From: Sulfurimicrobium lacus
GTDB lineage: Bacteria > Pseudomonadota > Gammaproteobacteria > Burkholderiales > Sulfuricellaceae
NCBI RefSeq assembly: GCF_011764585.1
Contig: NZ_AP022853.1
Span: forward strand, 2,699,501 to 2,763,500
Length of the DNA: 64,000 nt
Reading direction: 5' to 3'
Below are positions 28,771-36,744 of this stretch, in pieces. The notes under the pieces are model-generated. The model saw only the letters and a list, made by a program, of their open reading frames with translations, was not told where the DNA came from and ran no database searches. The position numbers and the translations under genes are program-made. Positions within the stretch are counted from its first letter, which is position 1; every line of letters starts with the position of its first letter.

Positions 28771-30311
28771 CACTTTCCCCCAAGCTTTTCCATTAGACGC
28801 TCTTGTTGCTCGATAAGCTTTTTCATTTTCACGGCTTTGTTGGCAAGATCACCTTTCCCCTTTGCCATCTGGCACAACTCTGCGTAAGAGTTCTCCTCCA
28901 ATTCCGATGCGTATGAACTAGAGCGCCGAGTTTGCCCACGAATCAAATCGCGAGCAGGCGTGAGCGCACGTTGAATAACAGATGCCTGCTCTGGATTGGC
29001 AGCCTCAAGGAGCGTTTGGAGTTCGCCAACATCCCCGCGGCGAATTGCCTGTTCGATCGCTGAATCGACTGTTGTGCGCGCCAATCCAAGCGGATCAACG
29101 TAGCTTAGCGGGTTACCATTAACATAGGTGTAGGTATTAATGCCGCCCCTAAGTCCAATCGGATCACTGGTGACGTATCCACCGCGAGCCGGATCATAAT
29201 CCCTGAAGTAGTTGTAATGAAGGTTGGTTTCCCTGTCGAAGTACTGCCCCGGGAAGCGCAAATTCAAGGTGAACGGCACCCCATCCCCATCCGGGTCCTG
29301 CTCCGGCGCAGCCGTGCCGAACGGCTCCGCCAGCGGGTCGTTGCGCCACACGATGCGGTTCTGTTCGTCGGTCACCACCCTTGGGGTGTCGAGGTGGTCG
29401 CTGTGCAAGTAGTAGACCTGCAGTCCCGCCGGGCTGACGGTGATGCTTGCGGCTGACGCGTACCTCTCCCCTCCCCCGTTGTCGATGGCCTTGGCGGTGA
29501 GGCTGTATTGGCCTGCCGCGACGTTCTGCCAGGTGGCGCTGTAGGGGGCGGCGGTGGCGGTGCCGATCAGGGTGGTGCCCTGGTAGTACTCGACCCGGGC
29601 GATCTGTCCGTCCGTGTCCTGGGCGCTGGCGGCAAGGTCGATGGTCGCCGGGGCGGTGAAGGTCTGGCCTGCGGTCGGCCCGGTGAGGGTGATGCTCGGC
29701 AGCTGGTTGGGCAGGACGATGATGGTCACGGCGGTTGAGGTGGTGGTTGCGCCTTTGTCGTCAGTGGCCTTGGCGGTCAGGCTGTATTGCCCTGCCGGGG
29801 CGTTTTGCCAGGTGGCGATGTAGGGCGCGGATGTTGCCGTGCCGATCAGGGTGGTGCCCTGGTAGTACTCGACTTTTGATATGGTGCCGTCGCTGTCGCC
29901 GGCGGTGGCTGTCAGGGTGACGCTGGCCGGGGCGATGTAGACTGCTTTGTTGGCCGGGGCGGTGAGGCTGACCGTCGGCGGTGCGTCGACGATGATCTGC
30001 ACCGGCGCCGAGGTGGTGGTCGCGCCACTTTTGTCGGTGGCTCGGGCAGTGAGCATGTGGATGCCTGCCGGTGTATTCGTCCAGTTGATGCTGTAGGGGG
30101 CGGCGGTGCCCGTGCCGATCAGGGTGCTGCCCTGGTAGAACTCGACCTTGACGACTGTGCCGTCGCTGGTGGTGGTGGCGGCGGCCAGGGTGATGCTGGC
30201 CGGGGCGAGGTAGAGCTGGCCGGCCGTGGGGCTGGTGAGACCGATGGCTTGGGCCTGCCCGGTAGCCAGCGCGGCCGCCAGCCCCCACAAGATCATCCAG
30301 CGCTTGAACAT
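28770..30311 (-). CDS. Exported Ig-repeat/Rhs-core toxin A
   Basis: 513 residues. Signal peptide MFKRWMILWGLAAALATGQAQA; three Ig-like repeats of about 90 residues (24-295), each with APASxTL, YYQGTTLIGTA and TAPY/TSAPY motifs; then the Rhs-associated core (VYYLHSDHLDTPRVV, FPGQYFDRETNLHYN). The core ends in DPIGL, 18 residues, DPLGL, the aspartyl autoproteolysis signature. The tip (about 103 residues, from ARTTVDSAIEQAI) is unlike the other two tips and ends in a basic helix (NKAVKMKKLIEQQERLMEKL). Toxin activity is not identified. There is no YD-repeat shell in this polypeptide; that is the separate gene 49 nt upstream. Confidence 0.8.
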   Translation of the reverse strand: MFKRWMILWGLAAALATGQAQAIGLTSPTAGQLYLAPASITLAAATTTSDGTVVKVEFYQGSTLIGTGTAAPYSINWTNTPAGIHMLTARATDKSGATTTSAPVQIIVDAPPTVSLTAPANKAVYIAPASVTLTATAGDSDGTISKVEYYQGTTLIGTATSAPYIATWQNAPAGQYSLTAKATDDKGATTTSTAVTIIVLPNQLPSITLTGPTAGQTFTAPATIDLAASAQDTDGQIARVEYYQGTTLIGTATAAPYSATWQNVAAGQYSLTAKAIDNGGGERYASAASITVSPAGLQVYYLHSDHLDTPRVVTDEQNRIVWRNDPLAEPFGTAAPEQDPDGDGVPFTLNLRFPGQYFDRETNLHYNYFRDYDPARGGYVTSDPIGLRGGINTYTYVNGNPLSYVDPLGLARTTVDSAIEQAIRRGDVGELQTLLEAANPEQASVIQRALTPARDLIRGQTRRSSSYASELEENSYAELCQMAKGKGDLANKAVKMKKLIEQQERLMEKLGGK

Positions 30312-30360
30312 CCCTTTCTCCCAGGTTTTATGTTTTTACTTGTTCGTTGTTCTTCGGGTC

Positions 30361-33300
30361 TTACTGCAGCACTACCAGCGGGATGTCGTTGAGGTAGACG
30401 TATTCGCGCAGGGTCTGGCCGCTCGGGGTGGTTTCGGCAATGAGGTGGCCGGCCGTGTCGTAGAGGTAGACGGTGTCGGCGCTGCCGCTCTTCCGGATGC
30501 GCTGCCCGAGGGCGTTGAGCTGGTAGTGCGTGGTGCCGGCTGCGGTGACGGCTTGGGCGAGTCGGCCTTTGGCGTCGTAGGCGAGCTGGTTTGTTCCATC
30601 ATTGGTGGTGCTGCCGTTGGCGTCGTAGGCGTAGTTCTTTGCCGGGCTGTCGATGGCGAGCAGCCGGTTGCTGGCGGGGTCGGTGGTGTAGCTGCGGGTG
30701 GCGGCGCCGGTGGTCTGGCTGACGCGGTTGCCGTTGGGGTCGTAGGCGTAGCCGTAGTTGGTGGTTGGCAGGACGGCGCCGGTGAGGCGGTCGAGGTTGT
30801 CGTAGCCGTAGACGGCGCTGTGGGCGGCGTCGCCGCCGTCGATCTGGGCGGTGATGCGGTTGGCAAGATCATACCCGAGCAGCCAGGTCTGGCCGGCGAG
30901 ACTGTAGGCGGCTATGCGGCCGTCCTGGTCGTAGCTGCGGGTGTGGGTCTGGCCGCTGCCGTCGGTGTAGCTTTTAATGCCGCCGAAGGGTTGGTATTGG
31001 ATGTTGCCGGCGAGGACTTTGCTCTGGCCGTTGTCGGTGAGGCGCACTTCGCTGATGTGGCCGCTGCTGTCGCGGGTGTAGGCGAGTTGGCGTCCGCTGG
31101 GGTAGGTAAGACCGGCGAGGCGTCCGCCGCTGTAGCTGTAGGCGGTGGTGTAGCTGATGCCGTTGAGGATGCGGGTTTCTGTGTTGACTCGGCCTTGCGG
31201 GTCGTAGCTGTATTGGTTGGCGCTGGTGAGGACGCCGCCGGTATAGTCTTCGATCTTGCCGAGCCGGCCGAGGCCGTTCTGGCCGAGGTCCCAGGTGTAG
31301 CGGGTTTCGCTGCCGTCGTAGGCGTTGGCGGTGTTGCGGTTCAGGGGGTCGGTGATGCCGGTGAGGTTGCCGTTGGCGTCGTAGCGGTAGGCGGTGCTTT
31401 GGTTCTGGGCGCCGATGTCTTGGGCGAGCCGGTTGAGGGCGTCGAAGACGCGTTGGCGCAGTTGGGTGAGGGTGCCTGACGGGTCGTGTATTTCTTCGCG
31501 GGTGCGGTTGCCGATGGCGTCGAGGGTGTAGTCGATCCGGTTGCCGAGGCTGTCGCTGATGCGGGTGAGGCGGTGGGCGTCGTCGTAAGTGTAATTGAGA
31601 CTGCTGCCGTCGGGCTGGACGATTTGGGTGAGTTGGCCGACGTTGTCGTATTGGTAGCGGGTGGTTTCTCCGCCGACGCTGCGGCTGGTGAGGCGTTGGC
31701 GCAGGTCGTAGCCGAGTTGGGTGGCGAGGCCGTTGGGGTCGATGAGGGTGAGCGGGTTGCCGTTGAGGTCGTAGGCGCTGATCTGGGTGGTGTAGCCGAG
31801 GGCGTTGGTGAGGCTGGCGAGGTTGCCGCGTTTGCCCAGGTCGGGGTCGGTGGGGCCGTAGTATGTGTACGTCGTGAGGTCGGCGACGTCGGTTCTCGGG
31901 CCGTCCAGGGTGAGGATCTGGCCGTAGGGGTTGTAGGTGTAGGTCCAGGTGCGCGGTGTCCCCACCGGGGTGGCGCTGAGACCTTGGGCGCCGGTGGCGT
32001 CAAGGGTGGATTGGAGGGTCTTGGTGAGCGGGTTGCCTTGGGCGTCGTAGGTGTAGCTGGTGAGGCGTTGGGGCTCGGCGATCTTGAGCGGCAGGCGGTA
32101 GCTGGGGTGCCAGCTGGTGCTGATGGTGCGCGCCTGGGGCGTGCCGACGGCTTCAATGCGGCTGGTTTCGAGGTTGCGGGTGAGGTCGTAGCTGTAGGTG
32201 GTGCGGGTGCCGTTGAAGTCGGTGCGGCTGGATAGGTTGCCGTCTCCGTCGTAGGTCTGGGCGCTGCTCGCGGCGCCACAGCCGGAGCCGCCGGGTTGGT
32301 TGGTGCCGGTGCTCTTGGCGACGCCGAGGATGGTCTGGAAGTTGTAGGTGCGCACAGTGCCGAGCGGGTCGGTGACCGCAGTACTGTTGGTGCCGAAGTT
32401 GAGTCCGTATGTATCGACGTTGCCCGCGTGGGCTTCGCCGATGGCGCGGCCGCTGCTGTCGTAGCTGTATGTCGCGTAGCGCACGCCGTTCTCGTCGGTG
32501 ATGCCGGTGAGAGCGTGCGGCAGGTTGGCTCCGCCGGTGTTGGCGGCTTCGTTGTAGTGGTAGGTGCGAACCTTGTTGTCGGGGTAGGTGACGCTCTTGA
32601 GGTTCCTGTTGGCGTCGTAGGCGTAGCGGTATTTCCCGCCGGCGGGGTCGGTGATCATGACGATTTGAAGCGAGATGTCGTAGTCGAAGCGGAGGAAGCG
32701 GCCGTTCGAATCGGTCAGCCGGATGACCCGGCCAAGTGGCAGGATCATGGTCGTGGCATTGCCGGCAGCGTCCAGCACATAGCCGCCGTTCGGGCCGGCG
32801 GTGCCGTCGCTGTAGGTCAGCGTTTGGGTCCGTTGTTGACGGTCGGCGATGCTCAGCAGTCTGCCATTGGCATCGTAGGTTTCGAGTGTGTCGTCGGCCT
32901 TCCGCAACGTCCAGCCCACGGTGGTGCCGGAGGCATCGGCCAGGCGCGTCAATTTCTCAGGCACGTCGCCGTCAGCCACCCACTGGTTGTTGTTCAGGGT
33001 ATATTTGAGCGCCCGGTTGTCGATGCCGTTGACCTGGGTTTCGTAGTAGACGATGTGCGTGACCGCGCTCTGGATGCCGGTGCGCCAGTTGTAGCCGATC
33101 CGGCTGAAGAAGTCCGCGCGGCCGTTGTATACCCGGGTGATCTTCAGCGGGAATGGGCCGCCGCCGACGTAGTCCGTCTCCGACAAATACTTGTTGCCGC
33201 TGCCGATGCTGATGGGGTTGGGGGTTTGCGGACTTGACTCGGTGCAGGCGCCGAAATTCTTGGGGCTGATGGGAAGGCAGCTCGAGTTCGATGCGTAGAA

Positions 33301-33858
33301 TCCTGCGTTGCAGGCGCAAACTCCGTTGCTGGAGGTGCTGTTGGGGGGACAGGTGGTGGTGTATGCACTGAGGGTGGTCCCGCGCGCACCCTCGGCAGAA
33401 ACCATCTCGCACCAGGGGTAATCGCCCAAACCCAGTACGCTCCCGGCAAATAGCGGGGAATGACGGCATGCTTGCACATCGTTCGACGCCTTCAGCAAGG
33501 CCAGGCAAGCTTCTGCCGGGTCTGTTTTTACGCCGCTACGGACTGACCCCCATACACCACCGGGTTCCAGCACCGGGCAGCAGCTGTCGCCGCCGCAGTA
33601 CAGGACACTGTAAAACTCGACCGAAACCGAGAGTGGTGTATTCCCATCCGCGTGGGCTTGAAAAGTGCTCGGTAGAAGACAAGAAAACAACATCACCAGA
33701 ATCAGCAACCGCTGGTATGCGCTCGCGCGCCGATTAATGCCGCTGATTTCGGGCAAACACAAGTGCCTGATACCGTCCTGGATGGCCGTTATCGCGAGGC
33801 CGGACATCCGCGTAAGGAATGAATCGACGGACATCACCATCTCGTTGCTTTTTTGCAT
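30361..33858 (-). CDS. Exported YD-repeat (Rhs shell) protein A, lacking the core
   Basis: 1165 residues. An N-terminal extension of about 48 residues precedes a signal-like hydrophobic stretch (LLILVMLFSCLLPSTFQAHA). Next comes a Cys-rich region (CCPVLEPGG, CPPNSTSSNGVCACNAGF), a DUF6531-like segment (NPISIGSGNKYLSETDY) and then YD repeats (TYSYDSSGR, RYAYDAN, NYAYDANGS). It stops at REYVYLNDIPLVVLQ, exactly where canonical Rhs proteins continue into the YYxHxDHLGTPR core. The shell would form the beta-cocoon that encloses the toxin. AAGGAA precedes the ATG. It is nearly identical to the gene 6384 bp to the right. Confidence 0.85.
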   Translation of the reverse strand: MQKSNEMVMSVDSFLTRMSGLAITAIQDGIRHLCLPEISGINRRASAYQRLLILVMLFSCLLPSTFQAHADGNTPLSVSVEFYSVLYCGGDSCCPVLEPGGVWGSVRSGVKTDPAEACLALLKASNDVQACRHSPLFAGSVLGLGDYPWCEMVSAEGARGTTLSAYTTTCPPNSTSSNGVCACNAGFYASNSSCLPISPKNFGACTESSPQTPNPISIGSGNKYLSETDYVGGGPFPLKITRVYNGRADFFSRIGYNWRTGIQSAVTHIVYYETQVNGIDNRALKYTLNNNQWVADGDVPEKLTRLADASGTTVGWTLRKADDTLETYDANGRLLSIADRQQRTQTLTYSDGTAGPNGGYVLDAAGNATTMILPLGRVIRLTDSNGRFLRFDYDISLQIVMITDPAGGKYRYAYDANRNLKSVTYPDNKVRTYHYNEAANTGGANLPHALTGITDENGVRYATYSYDSSGRAIGEAHAGNVDTYGLNFGTNSTAVTDPLGTVRTYNFQTILGVAKSTGTNQPGGSGCGAASSAQTYDGDGNLSSRTDFNGTRTTYSYDLTRNLETSRIEAVGTPQARTISTSWHPSYRLPLKIAEPQRLTSYTYDAQGNPLTKTLQSTLDATGAQGLSATPVGTPRTWTYTYNPYGQILTLDGPRTDVADLTTYTYYGPTDPDLGKRGNLASLTNALGYTTQISAYDLNGNPLTLIDPNGLATQLGYDLRQRLTSRSVGGETTRYQYDNVGQLTQIVQPDGSSLNYTYDDAHRLTRISDSLGNRIDYTLDAIGNRTREEIHDPSGTLTQLRQRVFDALNRLAQDIGAQNQSTAYRYDANGNLTGITDPLNRNTANAYDGSETRYTWDLGQNGLGRLGKIEDYTGGVLTSANQYSYDPQGRVNTETRILNGISYTTAYSYSGGRLAGLTYPSGRQLAYTRDSSGHISEVRLTDNGQSKVLAGNIQYQPFGGIKSYTDGSGQTHTRSYDQDGRIAAYSLAGQTWLLGYDLANRITAQIDGGDAAHSAVYGYDNLDRLTGAVLPTTNYGYAYDPNGNRVSQTTGAATRSYTTDPASNRLLAIDSPAKNYAYDANGSTTNDGTNQLAYDAKGRLAQAVTAAGTTHYQLNALGQRIRKSGSADTVYLYDTAGHLIAETTPSGQTLREYVYLNDIPLVVLQ

Positions 33859-34030
33859 ACCCTGTTTCCTTAAATTGCTCTCATCGGAGCACTTAACATT
33901 GCCTGCCGATTAATGAACGAGCCCGGAACATGAACGGCTAAACCACTGGCTTTTGTGGCGTATTGAAGGGTTGTTGCTAAACCCATTTTTTGTTTCATCC
34001 GACTTCTTTGGGTTATTTGGATAGCGCATG
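33859..34030 (-). repeat. Upstream region of shell gene A, duplicated at shell gene B
   Basis: About 170 bp ahead of the ATG align with 40234-40410 (shared stretches include ATTAATGAACGAGCC, GAACATGAACGGCTAA and ATAGCGCATGATCA). The duplication therefore includes the likely promoter. I cannot pick out a convincing hexamer pair. Confidence 0.6.
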
Positions 34031-34048
34031 ATCAAGCTTCCTTTAAGT

Positions 34049-34066
34049 ACTATTGCGAAGCTGACC
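34049..34066 (-). repeat. Module-boundary repeat, copy 2
   Basis: ACTATTGCGAAGCTGACC, identical to 28171-28188; here it lies 10 bp past the immunity gene of module B and just before the shell A upstream region. Confidence 0.6.
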
Positions 34067-34075
34067 CTCTTTAAG

Positions 34076-34462
34076 TTACGAACCACAGGCATTAGGCTTG
34101 GCTTCGGCTGGGTACACGATGCAACTCCAGGCTACCTTACCTCGCGAGATTATTGGCTCTTGAATTACAACAACTCCGTATTTCTTGCTATGTACCACTA
34201 TGGCACCGCCCGCTGTGACCCAACCCAAGTCTATAGGCACAACCATCAAACCATCGTCCCGCGGTTTAAGCAGCAATGTGCCAGCATTTGGCACAGTTTT
34301 GCCATTGGACAACGCTTGTGCAATCTCTTCTCGCACCAGCTTTGTGTCACCATAGAGCAGGCCGACATAGGAGCGTGGCGTGATTTCGTCAACGTGGCTA
34401 CATGCCGCGCCTGCCAACAAAAGCAGTAGGTAGCCAATGTACTGAATAGTCTTTATCTGCAT
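34076..34462 (-). CDS. Putative immunity protein B (lipoprotein-like)
   Basis: 128 residues starting MQIKTIQYIGYLLLLLAGAA followed by Cys, a signal peptide ending in a lipobox-like AGAAC. The mature part (about 105 residues) is soluble and would sit in the periplasm on a membrane anchor. The start codon lies inside the toxin B gene (10-base overlap) with AAGGA upstream, so the pair is coupled. A periplasmic immunity protein fits a toxin with a peptidase motif that acts in the cell envelope. No family is recognised. Confidence 0.62.
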   Translation of the reverse strand: MQIKTIQYIGYLLLLLAGAACSHVDEITPRSYVGLLYGDTKLVREEIAQALSNGKTVPNAGTLLLKPRDDGLMVVPIDLGWVTAGGAIVVHSKKYGVVVIQEPIISRGKVAWSCIVYPAEAKPNACGS

Positions 34463-36636
34463 ATACAATCCTTGTTCGCGTTGCGCGTCTTAATGTACTT
34501 CTCAATGATTTTTTGAGTCGCCATTGCATTAGCCTTATCGTCAAGCTGCCGATGGAAGTATCCGATCGGATTACCCATTCGGAAGCTATTACTGAGCAAG
34601 CGGCGTGGTATCGATTCGTTAACGTGCAGCATTTCATGCGCCAAGGTCTGAAGAAACTGGTATTCGTCCCCTCTTTTCACGCATTCAGAACTGCCACCGA
34701 ATCGGTTTGAATTCAGAGTGATGTTGTTTCCCCAGTCCGTCATACCCAGTCCGTTTTCCCCCATCGGAAAAGGTGTCACAGACGCGGGTGGCTTTGAGAA
34801 ATCCTGCGGATAGCTGCTTGTTAGCGTTTGCACAGCAGCGCTGATTTCCGACTGGGTCGCCAACCCCATCGGATCTGGGTTACTGAGTGGGTTCCCCAAT
34901 GCATAGGTGTACGTATTGATGCCCCCCGCGAGTCCAATCAGATCGCTTTGCTTGTAAGCCCCTGTCTGCGGATCGTAGTCCCGATAGTAGTTGTAGTGAA
35001 GGCTGGTCTCCCGATCGAAGTACTGCCCCGGGAAGCGCAAATTCAAGGTGAACGGCACCCCATCCCCATCCGGGTCCTGCTCCGGCGCAGCCGTGCCGAA
35101 CGGCTCCGCCAGCGGGTCGTTGCGCCACACGATGCGGTTCTGTTCGTCGGTCACCACCCTCGGGGTGTTGAGGTGGTCGCTGTGCAGGTAGTAGACCTGC
35201 AGTCCCGCCGGGTTGACGGTGATGCTTGCGGCTGACGAGTAGCTCTCCCCTCCTCCGTTGTCGATGGCCTTGGCGGTGAGGCTGTATTGGCCTGCCGCGA
35301 CGTTCTGCCAGGTGGCGCTGTAGGGGGCGGCGGTGGCGGTGCCGATCAGGGTGGTGCCCTGGTAGTACTCGACCCGGGCGATCTGTCCGTCCGTGTCCTG
35401 GGCGCTGGCGGCAAGGTCGATGGTCGCCGGGGCGGTGAAGGTCTGGCCTGCGGTCGGCCCGGTGAGGGTGATGCTCGGCAGCTGGTTGGGCAGGACGATG
35501 ATGGTCACGGCGGTTGAGGTGGTGGTTGCGCCTTTGTCGTCAGTGGCCTTGGCGGTCAGGCTGTATTGCCCTGCCGGGGCGTTTTGCCAGGTGGCGATGT
35601 AGGGCGCGGATGTTGCCGTGCCGATCAGGGTGGTGCCCTGGTAGTACTCGACTTTTGATATGGTGCCGTCGCTGTCGCCGGCGGTGGCTGTCAGGGTGAC
35701 GCTGGCCGGGGCGATGTAGACTGCTTTGTTGGCCGGTGCGGTGAGGCTGACGCTCGGCGGTGCGTCGACGATAATCTGCACCGGCGCCGAGGTGGTGGTC
35801 GCGCCACTTTTGTCGGTGGCTCGGGCGGTGAGCGTGTAGCTGCCGGCCGGGGCGTTCGTCCAGTTGATGCCGTAGGGGGCGGCGGTGTCCGTGCCGATCA
35901 GGGTGGTGCCACGGTAGAACTCGACCTTGGTGATGCTGTCGTCGCTGTCGGCGGCGGTGGCCGTGAGCGTGACGCTGGCCGGGGCGGCGTAGACTGCGTT
36001 GTTGGCCGGTGCGGTGAGGCTGACCGTCGGGGGCGCGTCGATGCTGATCTTCGCCGGGTTTGAGCTGCTCGTGATGCCCTTGTCGTCGGTGGCCTTGGCG
36101 CTGAGTGCGTAGTACCCTGCCGGAGCATTCGTCCAGGTGATACTGTACGGAGCAGCGGTCGCCGTGCCGATCAGGGTGGTGCCTTGGTAGAACTCGACTT
36201 TGGTGATGGTGCCGTCGCTGTCCGAAGCGGTGGCCGTGAGGGTGACGCTGGCCGGGGCGATGTAGGCCTGGCCGGAGGTGGGACTGGTGAGGCTGACCGT
36301 CGGCGGCGCGTCGACGGTGATCTGTACCGGTACCGAGGTGGTGGTTGTTCCCTTGAAGTCGGTGGCCTTGGCGGTGAGCGTGTAGCTGCCGGCCGGTGCG
36401 TTCGTCCAGTTGATGCTGTAGGGGGCGGCGGTGCCCGTGCCGATCAGGGTGCTGCCCTGGTAGAACTCGACCTTGACGACTGTGCCGTCGCTGGTGGTGG
36501 TGGCGGCGGCCAGGGTGATGCTGGCCGGGGCGAGGTAGAGCTGGCCGGCCGTGGGGCTGGTGAGACCGATGGCTTGGGCCTGCCCGGTAGCCAGCGCGGC
36601 CGCCATCCCCCACAAAATCATCCAGCGCTTGAACAT
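34453..36636 (-). CDS. Exported Ig-repeat/Rhs-core toxin B with HExxH motif
   Basis: 727 residues: the same signal peptide as toxin A, five Ig-like repeats (about 24-478), the Rhs core (VYYLHSDHLNTPRVV) and a tip of about 135 residues. The autoproteolysis signature is DLIGL, 18 residues, DPMGL; the first Pro is replaced by Leu but both Asp remain. The tip carries LAHEMLHVNES, a zinc-peptidase HExxH motif near residues 667-671, and Cys residues near the end (KDCICR). A metallopeptidase of the M91 (NleD-like) kind is possible. Its upstream partner is shell B. Confidence 0.8.
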   Translation of the reverse strand: MFKRWMILWGMAAALATGQAQAIGLTSPTAGQLYLAPASITLAAATTTSDGTVVKVEFYQGSTLIGTGTAAPYSINWTNAPAGSYTLTAKATDFKGTTTTSVPVQITVDAPPTVSLTSPTSGQAYIAPASVTLTATASDSDGTITKVEFYQGTTLIGTATAAPYSITWTNAPAGYYALSAKATDDKGITSSSNPAKISIDAPPTVSLTAPANNAVYAAPASVTLTATAADSDDSITKVEFYRGTTLIGTDTAAPYGINWTNAPAGSYTLTARATDKSGATTTSAPVQIIVDAPPSVSLTAPANKAVYIAPASVTLTATAGDSDGTISKVEYYQGTTLIGTATSAPYIATWQNAPAGQYSLTAKATDDKGATTTSTAVTIIVLPNQLPSITLTGPTAGQTFTAPATIDLAASAQDTDGQIARVEYYQGTTLIGTATAAPYSATWQNVAAGQYSLTAKAIDNGGGESYSSAASITVNPAGLQVYYLHSDHLNTPRVVTDEQNRIVWRNDPLAEPFGTAAPEQDPDGDGVPFTLNLRFPGQYFDRETSLHYNYYRDYDPQTGAYKQSDLIGLAGGINTYTYALGNPLSNPDPMGLATQSEISAAVQTLTSSYPQDFSKPPASVTPFPMGENGLGMTDWGNNITLNSNRFGGSSECVKRGDEYQFLQTLAHEMLHVNESIPRRLLSNSFRMGNPIGYFHRQLDDKANAMATQKIIEKYIKTRNANKDCICR

Positions 36637-36744
36637 CCCTTTGCTCCCTTTCCTTTGTTTTCTTGCTCGTTCTTTTTCTTTTTGCTGCTTTTCTTTGGTT
36701 CTGTTGTTCTCTTCGTTTCCTTGTTCTTCGCTTTCTTCTTTCGG
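36637..36744 (-). other. Low-complexity purine-rich spacer between shell B and toxin B
   Basis: On the coding strand 108 nt consist almost only of A and G runs with scattered C. It replaces the 49-nt spacer of module A. A similar but shorter tract precedes toxin C (42943-43020). It ends in the ribosome site AAAGGGAGCAAAGGG. Confidence 0.7.

Noticed and set aside
30226-32235. Long plus-strand frames rich in Val, Gly and Ala opposite the YD and Ig genes (also 36184-38619, 32296-33237, 38680-39621)
   Set aside because: They mirror the repeated, GC-biased minus-strand codons, have no recognisable domain and no ribosome sites; the minus-strand products are clear Rhs proteins.
33910-34092. Short minus-strand frame containing MRYPNNPKKSDETKN ahead of shell gene A
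   Set aside because: The duplicated copy ahead of shell B has a stop after a few codons, so the frame is not conserved.
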